From Paracidovorax wautersii (GTDB lineage Bacteria > Pseudomonadota > Gammaproteobacteria > Burkholderiales > Burkholderiaceae_C), in NCBI GenBank assembly GCA_009912175.1, contig WNDQ01000019.1:1-64000 (forward strand): DNA of 64,000 bases. The letters run 5' to 3'. A program made the translations under genes and the position numbers. Below the pieces are notes generated by a model, which did not search any database, was not told where the DNA came from, and saw nothing but the letters and a program-made list of their open reading frames with translations. Shown one piece after another: positions 20,797-29,440 of the stretch (the first letter of the stretch is position 1; every line of letters begins with the position of its first letter).

Positions 20797-22291
20797 GCAT
20801 TGCCCTCGTCGACGCCCCCACGGTGCAGCACTGGCTGCACGACGGCCAGGAAATCGCCTTCATCGACGTGCGCGAGGCCGGCCTGCACGGGCTCGGCCAC
20901 CCGCTGCTGGCGGTCAACCTGCCCTACAGCCGGCTCGAACTGGACATCGCGGCGCTGGTTCCGCGCCACGCCACCCGCACCGTGCTGCTGGCCGCCAGCA
21001 CAACGGCCGGCACGCGCGCGGCCAGCCGCCTCCAGTCGCGCGGCTACACCCGCCTGCATGTGCTCGACGGCGGCGCCGCTGCCTGGCAGGCCGCCGGCCT
21101 GCCGCTGTTCCAGGGCGTCAACGTGCCGAGCAAGGCGTTTGCCGAGTTCGTCGAACACGTCTTCCACACCCCGGCCATCGAGGCCCAGGAAGTGCGCCGC
21201 CTGCAGGACAGCGGCGCGGATCTGGTCGTTCTCGACAGTCGCACGGCGGCCGAGTACCGGCGCTTTCACGTGCCCGGCGCCATCAGCTGCCCGGGCAGCG
21301 AGCTGGTGCTGCGCATCGCCGACCTCGCGCCCTCGCCGCAAACCCTGGTCGTGGTCTCGTGCGCGGGCCGCACACGCGGCATCATGGGCGCGCAGACCCT
21401 GATCGACGCGGGCATTCCCAACCGGGTCGCTGCGCTGTCCGGCGGCACCCAGGGCTGGCGACTGGCGGGCCTGGCGCTGGAGACCACGGGCGGCCAGGAG
21501 GCGCCGGACGCCAGCCCGGCCGCGCGCGAGCAGGCCGCCCAACGCGCGGCCCAACTGGCCGAACGCCACGCCATCGGCACCATCGACGCCGAGACCCTGG
21601 CGCGGTCTGGGCGCAGGGCGTTCAACTGATCCAGAGCCTGGACCTGTTCGCCGCCACCCGCGGCGCGCGCGTGGTGCTGGCCGACGACGACGGCACCCGC
21701 GCCACGGTCACCGCCCGCTGGCTGCGGCAACTGGGCTGGGACGCCCACGTGCTGACGCCGGACGCGGCCCGCACGGAAACCGGCTGGCCCGCGGCGGCCG
21801 AGCCGGCCGGCTGGCCCGAACTGGCCGCCGTGCCCGCCATCGATGCGCAGCACGCCCAGGCCCTGCTCGGCCAGGGCGCGCTGCTGCTGGACGCCGCCGA
21901 CAGCGCGGCCTTCCGCGCCGCCCATGCGCGCGGCGCGCGCTGGGCCAACCGGTCCGCGCTCGACAGCCACCTGGCGCACGCCCGCGAGGCCGGCCACGTC
22001 ATCGTCAGCGCACCCGACGACCGGCTCGCCCGTTTGCTGGCGCTGGAGTTCCTGGACGTGGCGCAGGTTTCCATCCTGCAAGGCGGCCTGCCGGCCTGGC
22101 AGCGCAGCGGACTGCCGGTGGACGCCTCGCCGCAGTCGCCGCCCGACGAGCAGCGCATCGACTTCCTGACCTGGCTGCACGACCGGCACGAAGGCAACGC
22201 GCAGGCCAGCGCCGCCTATCTGCAATGGGAGCTCGATCTGCCCGGCAGCGTGGGCGAGGCCAGCGCGGCGGGATTCCGCTTTCAGCCATGA
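20793..22291 (+). pseudogene. Multi-domain rhodanese sulfurtransferase, frameshifted
   Basis: Rhodaneses move sulfane sulfur between thiols. This frame encodes about four tandem rhodanese-type domains. Domain 2 carries the likely active-site loop VVVSCAGRTRGI (Cys near residue 190). Domains 1 and 4 lack the Cys (LLAASTTAGTRA, VIVSAPDDRL). Around 21605 one base is missing: the first frame stops at 21629, while the continuation AVWAQGVQLIQSLDLF is in another frame to 22291. An intact protein would have about 499 aa. The truncated 278-aa product still contains the catalytic domain, so some activity is possible. Confidence 0.85.
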
Positions 22292-22301
22292 TCTATCCCT
22301 T

Positions 22302-23282
22302 ATGACCAATATCTGCATCTACGGCGCGGGCGCCATCGGCGGCCACGTGGCCGCGCGGCTCGCGCATGCCCGCCAGGCCCAAGTCTCGGTTGTCGCCCGC
22401 GGCGCGCACCTGCAAGCCATCCAGCAACGCGGCCTGCTGCTGACCAGCGGCGACGAACGCTGGCAGGGCCCGATCGCGCACGCCACCGACGACCCGTCGA
22501 CCCTGCCGCCCCAGGACTTCGTGCTGGTCGCCCTCAAGGCCAATGCCCTGCCCTCGCAGGCGGCGGCCATCGCCCGCCTGCTGGGCGACACCGGCGTGGC
22601 CGTGTTCATCAACAACGGCATTCCATGGTGGTGGAACCATGGTCTCGCCAACCAAGGTGGCGCCTTGCCGCTGCTGGACCCGGCCGGCGATCTGTGGCGC
22701 CAGGTCACGCCCGAACGCACCCTCGGCTGCGTGGTCTATTCCCCGAATGAAATCGAGGCCCCCGGCCACGTCCGCCATCACCCGGGCCGCAACCGCTTCT
22801 TGTTCGGCGAACCCACCGGGCACGCCAGTGCACGGCTGGCACGCCTGGCGGGCCTGCTGACCGCCAGCGGCCTGCCCGTCGAGACCACCAATGACTTGCG
22901 GCGCGACGTCTGGCTCAAGCTCCTGGTCAACGCCGCCGGCAACCCGGTCAGCGCCCTCACCCGCCTGGGCACCGCCGAACGCGCGGCCGATGCCGGCCTG
23001 GTGGCGCTCAGCCTGGCCCTGGCGCAGGAAATCGCCGCCATCGCCCAAGCCAGCGGCTGGCCGCTGCCAGCGGACACCGTGCGCACGGCGGCCAACCCGC
23101 CCAGCCTGGGCGTCAACCAACGTCCGTCGATGCTGCAGGACGCCCTGCTCGGCCGCCCGATCGAAACGGAGGCCATCCTGGGCCAGCCCCAGGCCTTCGC
23201 GCGCCAGCTCGGCATCCAGACACCCGCGCTCGACGTGGTGCTGCCGCTGCTGCGCGGCCTGGGGCGGTCATTGGCCGGGTGA
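22302..23282 (+). CDS. Ketopantoate reductase (PanE/ApbA) family protein
   Basis: This 326-aa NADPH-dependent reductase has the N-terminal dinucleotide motif CIYGAGAIGGHVAARLA (5-21), the central KANALPS stretch at about 80, and the C-terminal PanE/ApbA domain with Lys/Asn residues in DLRRDVWLKLLVNAAGNPVSAL. Classic PanE makes pantoate for coenzyme A, but catabolic clusters often carry paralogues that act on other 2-keto acids. Its position at the end of the rightward block favours such a role. It is convergent with the NtaA-like gene. Confidence 0.85.
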   Translation: MTNICIYGAGAIGGHVAARLAHARQAQVSVVARGAHLQAIQQRGLLLTSGDERWQGPIAHATDDPSTLPPQDFVLVALKANALPSQAAAIARLLGDTGVAVFINNGIPWWWNHGLANQGGALPLLDPAGDLWRQVTPERTLGCVVYSPNEIEAPGHVRHHPGRNRFLFGEPTGHASARLARLAGLLTASGLPVETTNDLRRDVWLKLLVNAAGNPVSALTRLGTAERAADAGLVALSLALAQEIAAIAQASGWPLPADTVRTAANPPSLGVNQRPSMLQDALLGRPIETEAILGQPQAFARQLGIQTPALDVVLPLLRGLGRSLAG

Positions 23283-23288
23283 TGTCCC

Positions 23289-23313
23289 GCGCCCGGCAGC
23301 AAGGGCCGGGCGC
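23289..23313. terminator. Hairpin between convergent genes
   Basis: GCGCCCGGC (23289-23297) and GCCGGGCGC (23305-23313) are perfect 9-bp arms with a 7-base loop. They lie in the 75-bp gap between two convergent genes. No T-run follows on either side, so it is only a possible terminator. Confidence 0.45.
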
Positions 23314-23357
23314 CGATCTGAGTGCAGGACCGTGCGCCGCTGCCGTGGCGGGCCCGG

Positions 23358-24731
23358 TCAGCGCCGAAAGGCCGCGCCCGGATGGCGGGACGGCAGCCGT
23401 GCGGTGCCGGCGGGAAACAGTTTCTCGCGCAGCGTGCCCTCGGGGTACCGGGTCTTGAACAGCCCGCGCGACTGCAGTTCCGGCACGAGCAGGTCGACGA
23501 TGGCGTCGAGGCTTTCGGGCATGACGGTGCGCACGAGGTTGAAGCCGTCGATGTCGGTGGCGGCCACCCATTGCTCGATCTGGTCGGCCACGTCCACCGG
23601 TGAGCCCACAAACACCGGCGCCCGTGCGCCCGCCGGCGAAAAGTCGAGCAGGTCGCGCACACGCGTGGGCTGGGTGGCGTTGACGGTGAGGTTTTCCAGC
23701 GTGGACTGCACGGCGTTGCTTTTGGCAAAGGGCAGCACGTCGTCGGGCGCGAGCTTGGAGAGGTCGATGCCGGTCCAGCCCGACACCAGCGCGAGCTGCC
23801 CGGCCGCGTCGATGTAGCGGCGGTATTCGTCGCGCAGGTCATGTGCCTGGGCCGTGGTCGGCGCGACGATGACGGTGGCGCCGAGCAGTGCCAGCACGTC
23901 ATGCGGATCACGGCCGGCCGCGCGCGCGGACTCCCGCAGCGCACGCACGGCCTTGGCCGCTATGGCCGGCGTCTGGCCATTGATGAAGGAGGCCTCGGCA
24001 TGCCGGCCGGCAAACACGCGCCCGCGCGCCGAGGTGCCCGCCTGGTAGAGCACCGGCGTGCGCTGCGGCGAGGGCTCGGCCAGCGCACGCCCGTTGACCT
24101 GGTAGTAAGGGCCGTCGTGCACGACGGGGTGCACGCGGCTGGCCTGCGCAAAAACGCCAGCGGCCTTGTCGCGCACGGCCGCGCCGTCTTCCCAACTGCC
24201 TTCCCACAGCTTGTAGAGCGCCGTCACGTAGTCCTCGGCCGCGTCGTAACGCTCGTCGTGGCCCCGCAGCGACTGCAGCCCCAGTCCCCGCGCCCCGCTT
24301 TCCAGGTAGCCGGTGACGATGTTCCAGCCCAGCCGTCCGCCAGTCAGGTGGTCCAGCGTGGTGAAGCGCCGCGCAAACGCAAACGGGTGGTCGTGCGTCA
24401 GGCTGGCCGTCACACCGAACCCGATGTGCTCGGTCACCAGCGCCATGGCCGAGATCGCCAGCGTGGGATCGGCCTGCGGCGCCTGCGCCGCCGCCGTCAG
24501 CGCAGCGTCGGCATTGCCGCCGTAGACGTCGTAGATGCCAAAGACGTCGGCGATGAAGATGCCGTCGAGCAGCCCGCGCTCTGCCGTCCTGGCCATCTCG
24601 GTCCAGTAGGTGAGCCGGTTGTAGTCGACCTGGTTGTCGCGCGGATGGCGCCACAGCCCCGCCCAGTTGTGCGACGGCGCGGCCATCTGGAAGGTGTTCA
24701 GGCGCAATTCGCGCCGGGTCGGCCGGTTCAT
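23358..24731 (-). CDS. NtaA/SnaA/DszA-family FMN-dependent monooxygenase
   Basis: This 457-aa flavin-dependent monooxygenase resembles NtaA (nitrilotriacetate), SnaA and DszA (dibenzothiophene sulfone), and DmoA (dimethyl sulfide). Family features are the N-terminal LRLNTFQMAAPSHNWAGLWR, the FIADVFGIYDVYGG segment near residue 65, GRLGWNIVTGYLESGARGLG and GRVFAGRHAEASF. It needs reduced FMN from a reductase that is not encoded nearby. The ATG at 24731 is preferred over an upstream start because the family N-terminus begins there. It is the last gene of the Liv-type transporter operon, so it probably oxidises the imported compound. Confidence 0.88.
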   Translation of the reverse strand: MNRPTRRELRLNTFQMAAPSHNWAGLWRHPRDNQVDYNRLTYWTEMARTAERGLLDGIFIADVFGIYDVYGGNADAALTAAAQAPQADPTLAISAMALVTEHIGFGVTASLTHDHPFAFARRFTTLDHLTGGRLGWNIVTGYLESGARGLGLQSLRGHDERYDAAEDYVTALYKLWEGSWEDGAAVRDKAAGVFAQASRVHPVVHDGPYYQVNGRALAEPSPQRTPVLYQAGTSARGRVFAGRHAEASFINGQTPAIAAKAVRALRESARAAGRDPHDVLALLGATVIVAPTTAQAHDLRDEYRRYIDAAGQLALVSGWTGIDLSKLAPDDVLPFAKSNAVQSTLENLTVNATQPTRVRDLLDFSPAGARAPVFVGSPVDVADQIEQWVAATDIDGFNLVRTVMPESLDAIVDLLVPELQSRGLFKTRYPEGTLREKLFPAGTARLPSRHPGAAFRR

Positions 24732-24798
24732 GGGCGCACCGCCGGTCCGGTGGGCCCGCAAGCGTCCAAAGCAGGGGGAGTGGCGCACAGCAGCATCT

Positions 24799-25707
24799 TC
24801 AGCGTCCTTTGAGGGCTTGGACCTGCAGCCGGTATTCCGGTAGCAGGCCGCGGGGTTTGTGGATCAGGATGGCGACCAACGCCCCGCCCACCAGCAGCAG
24901 CCGGATCGCCGCCAGTTGCGCGCCGTCGAGCCAGGGCACCACGCCCACCAGCAGACGGCTGCCTTCGAGCAGCAGGATCACCGTGAACCCGGCCACCAGC
25001 ACGCCCCAGTTGCTGCCGCGCCCGCCCAAGATGACGGCCATGAAAGCGTAGGCCGTGAGGATGGTGGTGAACTGCGTGGGGTCGATGTAGGTGTAATAAA
25101 ACGCGTGCAGGCTGCCGGCCACGCCCAGCAGCGCACCGCCCACGGCAAAGACCTGGGCACGCACGGCCAGCACGTTCTTGCCCAGCGCCTGCGCCACCTC
25201 GGTGTCCTCGCGCGTGGCGCGCAGCAGGCGGCCAAAGGGCGCACGCGCCAGCCGCTCGAGCAGCACGAAGGCCAAGGCCAGCCAGACCAGGCATAACAGA
25301 AGAAAGAAGGCGTCGCGCCAGGCCGGCGCGACCTGCGTGGCCAAGGGCCGCGCGATGTCGGCAATGCCCAGCGTGCCGCGCGTGAGCCAGTCCTCGTAGC
25401 TGATGAACAGCCGCAGGCATTCGGCAAACCCCAGCGTGACGATGGCCAGATAGTCCTCGCTCAGGCGTACCGAGATCAGGCTGACCAGCGCGCCCGCGGC
25501 GGCCGTCACGGCGATCGCCCCCAGCATGGCGGCCAGCGGGGCCAGCCCATGCGCTTCCAGCAGCGCGCAGGCATAGGCTCCCAGCATGTAAAAACCGAAC
25601 AGGCCGAAGTTGACCAGCCCGCCCAGCCCCCACTGCAGGTTGAGGGCCAGCCCGTAAATCGTCGCGATGGCCACGAGCACGAGCGTGGCGATGAGGTAAC
25701 TCGTCAT
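24799..25707 (-). CDS. Branched-chain amino acid-type ABC permease (LivM-like)
   Basis: This 302-aa inner-membrane permease has about nine hydrophobic segments and the LivM features LNLQWGLGGLVNFGLFGFYMLG near the start (a G-rich helix 2), RLSEDYLAIVTLGFAE in the middle and the C-terminal FMAVILGGRGSNWG. It pairs with the LivH-like permease. Its ATG overlaps the LivH stop (ATGA). The upstream extended frame is not homologous and is not included. Together with the neighbouring ATPases and receptor it imports an amino acid-like or other organic solute. Confidence 0.92.
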   Translation of the reverse strand: MTSYLIATLVLVAIATIYGLALNLQWGLGGLVNFGLFGFYMLGAYACALLEAHGLAPLAAMLGAIAVTAAAGALVSLISVRLSEDYLAIVTLGFAECLRLFISYEDWLTRGTLGIADIARPLATQVAPAWRDAFFLLLCLVWLALAFVLLERLARAPFGRLLRATREDTEVAQALGKNVLAVRAQVFAVGGALLGVAGSLHAFYYTYIDPTQFTTILTAYAFMAVILGGRGSNWGVLVAGFTVILLLEGSRLLVGVVPWLDGAQLAAIRLLLVGGALVAILIHKPRGLLPEYRLQVQALKGR

Positions 25708-26564
25708 TTGGCCACCCACTTTGCGCCGAACAGCCCCGAAGGCCGCAGCAGCAGCAAGGCCGCCATCACCACGAAGGCGACCAGCGTGCGGTAGTGCGGC
25801 GGCATGACCAGCGTGGCCAGCTCTTCGGTCACACCCAGCACCAGCGCGCCGGCCACCGCGGCCATGGGGCTGGCGATGCCGCCCAGGATGGCGGCGGTGA
25901 AGACCGGCAGCAGGTAGTTCCAGCCCATCTGCGGGTCGATGTTGGTGTCCAGCCCGATCAGCACGCCGGCCAGCGTCGCCATGGCCGACGACAGCAGCCA
26001 GACCGCCGCCGTCACCCGGGCACGCGAGATGCCGCGCACGGCCGCCAGGTCGGGGTTGTCGGCCACGGCGCGCATGGCCCGCCCCAGGCGCGTGCAACGA
26101 AAGACCAGCCAGACCAGCGCCAGCGCGGCCAGCACGCTGGCCAGCGTGACGAGCTGTTCATGATTGACGCGCAGACCCAGCACCCGCAGCGGCCGCGCGA
26201 TCTCCACGCCATAGCCGCGCGGCGCGTTGCCCGCGAACAGGCGCACGACGTTTTCCAGCACCAGCCCCACGCCGATGGACGCCACCAGCAGCGTCACCCC
26301 GGTGCGCCCGCGCAGCGGCGTGTAGACCAGCCGGTCAACGGCCAGCGCCACCGCGCCGCTGACCAGCATGCCCGCGACCACGGCCACCGGCAGCGGCCAG
26401 CCCAGCACGGCGTTGAAGGCATAGACCGCATAGGCGCCCAGCGTGACCATGGCGCCGATGGCGTAATTGGCAAATCGCAGCACGCTGAAGACCAGCGCAA
26501 GCGACAGCGCCGGCAAGGCGATGAGCAGGCCCGTGACCAGGCCGTTGAACAGCAGTTGCGCCAT
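25704..26564 (-). CDS. Branched-chain amino acid-type ABC permease (LivH-like)
   Basis: This 286-aa permease begins LFNGLVTGLLIALPALSLAL, then FANYAIGAMVTLGAYAVY, as in LivH proteins. It ends with the LRPSGLFG motif common to the family. Eight or more membrane helices are visible. It starts one base after the LivF stop and overlaps the LivM start. The ATG at 26564 is chosen over a start 24 codons upstream that lies inside the livF reading region. Confidence 0.92.
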   Translation of the reverse strand: MAQLLFNGLVTGLLIALPALSLALVFSVLRFANYAIGAMVTLGAYAVYAFNAVLGWPLPVAVVAGMLVSGAVALAVDRLVYTPLRGRTGVTLLVASIGVGLVLENVVRLFAGNAPRGYGVEIARPLRVLGLRVNHEQLVTLASVLAALALVWLVFRCTRLGRAMRAVADNPDLAAVRGISRARVTAAVWLLSSAMATLAGVLIGLDTNIDPQMGWNYLLPVFTAAILGGIASPMAAVAGALVLGVTEELATLVMPPHYRTLVAFVVMAALLLLRPSGLFGAKWVAK

Positions 26565-26565
26565 G

Positions 26566-27321
26566 TCAGCGCGCTCCCAGGTAAAGGCGTTGCAGTTGTC
26601 CGTCGGCCAGCAGCTCGGTACTGGGTGCCTGGGCACACACCTGGCCGGCCACCAATACGGCCCCCTGATGGGCGGCGCCCAGGCCCAGCCGCGTGTTTTG
26701 TTCGATCATGAACAGCGTCACGCCCGCACGCGCCACGCGCGAGACCACCTCGAACAGGCGCTCGGCATTGCGCGGCGACAGGCCGGCCGAGGGCTCGTCC
26801 AGCGCCAGCAGCGCCGGCGCGGGCATGAGCGCCGCAGCCATCGCCACCATCTGCCGCTGCCCGCCGCTGAGGTGGCCGGCCAGCGTGCCAAGCTTGGGCT
26901 CGATCTCGGGGAACAGCGCGAGCACGGCGGCCAGGCGAGCGGCCAGCCCCTGGCCGCCACGCCGCGCCGTGAACTCGTGGCCCAGCTTGAGGTTGTCGTG
27001 CACGCTGAGGTTGCGAAAGACATTCGCCTCTTGCGGCACATAGCCCAAGCCCAGGCGGGCGCGCGCCGGCGCATCCAGCGCCGTGACGTCCCGCCCGCAC
27101 CAGAGCACGCGCCCGGTCTGCGGACGCAGCAGGCCCGAGACCACCCGCATGAGCGTGGACTTGCCCGAGCCGTTCGGCCCCACGACCACCAGGCTGCCGC
27201 CCGCGGGCACCGCCAGGCTCACGCCATGCAGCACGGCGCGTGCGCCATAGCCTGCAACGATGTTTTCGAGGCGCAGCTCGCCACCGGCGCCGGCCTCTTG
27301 CGGCAACACGCGGGCGCTCAC
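26566..27321 (-). CDS. Branched-chain amino acid-type ABC ATPase (LivF-like)
   Basis: This 251-aa ATPase energises the LivHM permeases. Walker A is GPNGSGKST, the Q-loop segment is [10 protein letters not shown], the signature is LSGGQRQM and Walker B is [11 protein letters not shown]. The family-specific switch His is replaced in part by [11 protein letters not shown], which is normal for LivF (EQN). The GTG at 27321 overlaps the LivG stop (GTGA) and gives a normal length. Confidence 0.92.
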   Translation of the reverse strand: MSARVLPQEAGAGGELRLENIVAGYGARAVLHGVSLAVPAGGSLVVVGPNGSGKSTLMRVVSGLLRPQTGRVLWCGRDVTALDAPARARLGLGYVPQEANVFRNLSVHDNLKLGHEFTARRGGQGLAARLAAVLALFPEIEPKLGTLAGHLSGGQRQMVAMAAALMPAPALLALDEPSAGLSPRNAERLFEVVSRVARAGVTLFMIEQNTRLGLGAAHQGAVLVAGQVCAQAPSTELLADGQLQRLYLGAR

Positions 27322-28088
27322 GCCACGCCTCCCAAATACGCCTGGGCGACCTGCGGATTGGCGACCACGTCCTCGAAGCGGCCACGCAGCAGAACCTGCC
27401 CCTGCGCCAGCACGTAGACCGGCTCGCACAGCGCGGCGATCATGTCCATGTTGTGTTCGACGATGCCAAAGCTCATGCCCTCGGCCTGCAAGGCGCGGAT
27501 GAAGTCGACGATTTCGCCCACCCGGACCGGGTTGACGCCGGCGGCCGGTTCGTCCAGCAGCACCAGGCGCGGCTCCAGCATCAGCGCGCGGCACAGCTCC
27601 AGCAATTTCTTTTGACCGCCCGAGAGCGTGTCGGCAGGCGCATCGGCCAGCCGCCACAGCCCGATGCGCTCGAGCAGCGCGCGCGCCCGCTCGACCGCTG
27701 CTTCTTCGGCCTGGCGTGCCGCAGCACGGCCCAGCCAGGCGCCCAGCAGACCTTCGCCCGGCTGCGCAGGCGCGGCCAGCAACAGGTTTTCAAGCACGGT
27801 CAGCGCCCCCAGCTCGCGCGAGATCTGGAAGGTGCGCGTCAGCCCGGCGCGTGCGCGGCGGTGCGCCGGCCAGCCGGTGATGTCCGCCCCGTCCAACAGC
27901 ACGCGCCCGCCGTGGCGGGCCTGCTGCCCGCCCAGCACGTTGAACAGCGTCGATTTACCCGCCCCATTGGGGCCGACGATGCCGGTGCTGGCGCCCCGCG
28001 CAAAACGCAGATCCACACCATCGAGCGCAACAAACCCGCCAAAACCGACGCGGATGCCCTGCGCGACGAGCAGATCGCTCCCACTCAC
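27318..28088 (-). CDS. Branched-chain amino acid-type ABC ATPase (LivG-like)
   Basis: This 256-aa ATPase has Walker A GPNGAGKST, the LivG-type LTRTFQISREL Q-loop, signature LSGGQKKLLE and Walker B LVLLDEPAAGVNP, ending with GIVEHNMDMI. It is coupled to the receptor gene upstream (ATGA overlap) and to LivF downstream. All motifs are intact, so the transporter looks functional, unlike the peptide-type one nearby. Confidence 0.93.
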   Translation of the reverse strand: MSGSDLLVAQGIRVGFGGFVALDGVDLRFARGASTGIVGPNGAGKSTLFNVLGGQQARHGGRVLLDGADITGWPAHRRARAGLTRTFQISRELGALTVLENLLLAAPAQPGEGLLGAWLGRAAARQAEEAAVERARALLERIGLWRLADAPADTLSGGQKKLLELCRALMLEPRLVLLDEPAAGVNPVRVGEIVDFIRALQAEGMSFGIVEHNMDMIAALCEPVYVLAQGQVLLRGRFEDVVANPQVAQAYLGGVA

Positions 28089-29302
28089 CGGGTCGTGCCG
28101 ACGAGCCGGCTCACCCCGTCGAGCACACGGTAATGGCCGTAGTCCAGATCAATCTGATCGCCATTGGGCGCAAAACGGAAATCGGCGGTGGCGCCCGCGT
28201 AACGGAAAGGCTGGCCCGCGCGGATGCGCTTGAGCCCCTCGACCGGGTCGTGCACGTTGGGCCCGCTCGCGTTGACGACGTTCGGGATCTGTTTGACAAA
28301 ATCCACGGCCTTGGCGCTCTTGGCCTTCTCGATGGACAGCGCCAGCACGTTGATCTCATCGAAGACGTTGGCGCCGAAGGTCACGATGGTGCCCGCGGGC
28401 TGGCGCGTCTGCTTCAGGTAGAGCTGGTAGGTCTGGCCCGTGCCCACGGGCGTGGCCTGCACGTGGTTGACCCCTTCGGCGGCGGCCTTGCCCACGTTCT
28501 GCACAAACTTGCCGCCGCTGTCGGCGGCATGGCTGAAGGTGTAGAGCTTGCTTTCGTAGCCGCTGCGGTAGATCTCCCGAACGATGGCGCTGAACTCGGG
28601 GATGTAGCTGGGCACGAAGACGGCGTCGGGCTTCTTGCTGAAGATCTTCTCGACCTCGACCCGGTATGACGGCTGGTTGGGATTGAAGTAGACGGTGTCA
28701 AGCACCTGGCCGCCCTGCGCCTGGAAACCCTCGGTGAAGGGCTTGACCGTGCTCAAGGTGAACGGCGTTTGCAGCACCAGGATCGACGCCGTCTTGGCGC
28801 CATCCTTGGCCGCCACGTTGGCAAAGGCGCGCCCCCAGTTCTTGCCGTTGGTCTGAAAGCGCCAGACCAGGCCTTGGGTGTTGCCCTCGGTCAGTTCGTC
28901 GGCCGAGCCCACGGGCAGCAGCGCCACGCCTTTTTCAAGCGCCACGGGCCGCACGGCCAGCGACACCGCACTGCTCCACACGCCGGCAATCGCGACCACG
29001 CCATCCACGTCGATCAACTTGCGCGCGGCAGCCACGCCCGCCGTGGGCGTGGACTCGTCGTCGGCAACGACAATCTCCAGCAAACGCCCCAGCACGCCGC
29101 CAGCGGCATTGATGTGGGCCGCTGCCGCCTTGGCTGCGTCTTCCTCTTCCTTGCCGTAGGGACCGCCCGTTCCCGTCAGTGGCGCGAGCAGTCCGATACG
29201 AATGGGCTCCTGCGCGGCAGCAGCCCCGTGGGCCGCCAGACTCAGCGCCATGCACGCGGCCATACCGACCCAGTGCCTTGTCCATCCAGTTTTGCAGCCC
29301 AT
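28085..29302 (-). CDS. Branched-chain amino acid-type periplasmic binding protein (LivK-like)
   Basis: This periplasmic receptor of about 405 aa has a signal peptide (roughly residues 1-30, ending AAHGAAAAQ) and a type I periplasmic-binding fold: IRIGLLAPLTGTGGPYGKE, then VADDESTPTAGVAAARKLID and PDAVFVPSYIPEFSAIVREI. The ATG at 29302 is chosen because AAAAAGGA lies 6-13 bases before it; two upstream ATGs are less well placed. It is the first gene of a six-gene operon ending with the NtaA-like monooxygenase. Confidence 0.9.
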   Translation of the reverse strand: MGCKTGWTRHWVGMAACMALSLAAHGAAAAQEPIRIGLLAPLTGTGGPYGKEEEDAAKAAAAHINAAGGVLGRLLEIVVADDESTPTAGVAAARKLIDVDGVVAIAGVWSSAVSLAVRPVALEKGVALLPVGSADELTEGNTQGLVWRFQTNGKNWGRAFANVAAKDGAKTASILVLQTPFTLSTVKPFTEGFQAQGGQVLDTVYFNPNQPSYRVEVEKIFSKKPDAVFVPSYIPEFSAIVREIYRSGYESKLYTFSHAADSGGKFVQNVGKAAAEGVNHVQATPVGTGQTYQLYLKQTRQPAGTIVTFGANVFDEINVLALSIEKAKSAKAVDFVKQIPNVVNASGPNVHDPVEGLKRIRAGQPFRYAGATADFRFAPNGDQIDLDYGHYRVLDGVSRLVGTTR

Positions 29303-29402
29303 GTCCATCCTTTTTATGCCGGGGTTCACAAACGAAGCCCGGCATTCTGGGGATGGTCACTCCATCGGTGAAGCGCTTTTTTCTTCTAAGCTAATCGCCA
29401 AT

Positions 29403-29427
29403 CCCCGCGCCACGACGAGGCGCGGGG
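29403..29427. terminator. Hairpin downstream of pckG
   Basis: CCCCGCGCC (29403-29411) and GGCGCGGGG (29419-29427) are perfect 9-bp arms with a 7-base loop, lying 13 bases beyond the pckG stop in the 138-bp gap before livK. No clear U-run follows on the minus strand. It is a possible terminator for pckG. Confidence 0.5.
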
Positions 29428-29440
29428 CGCGCCCGTCAGC

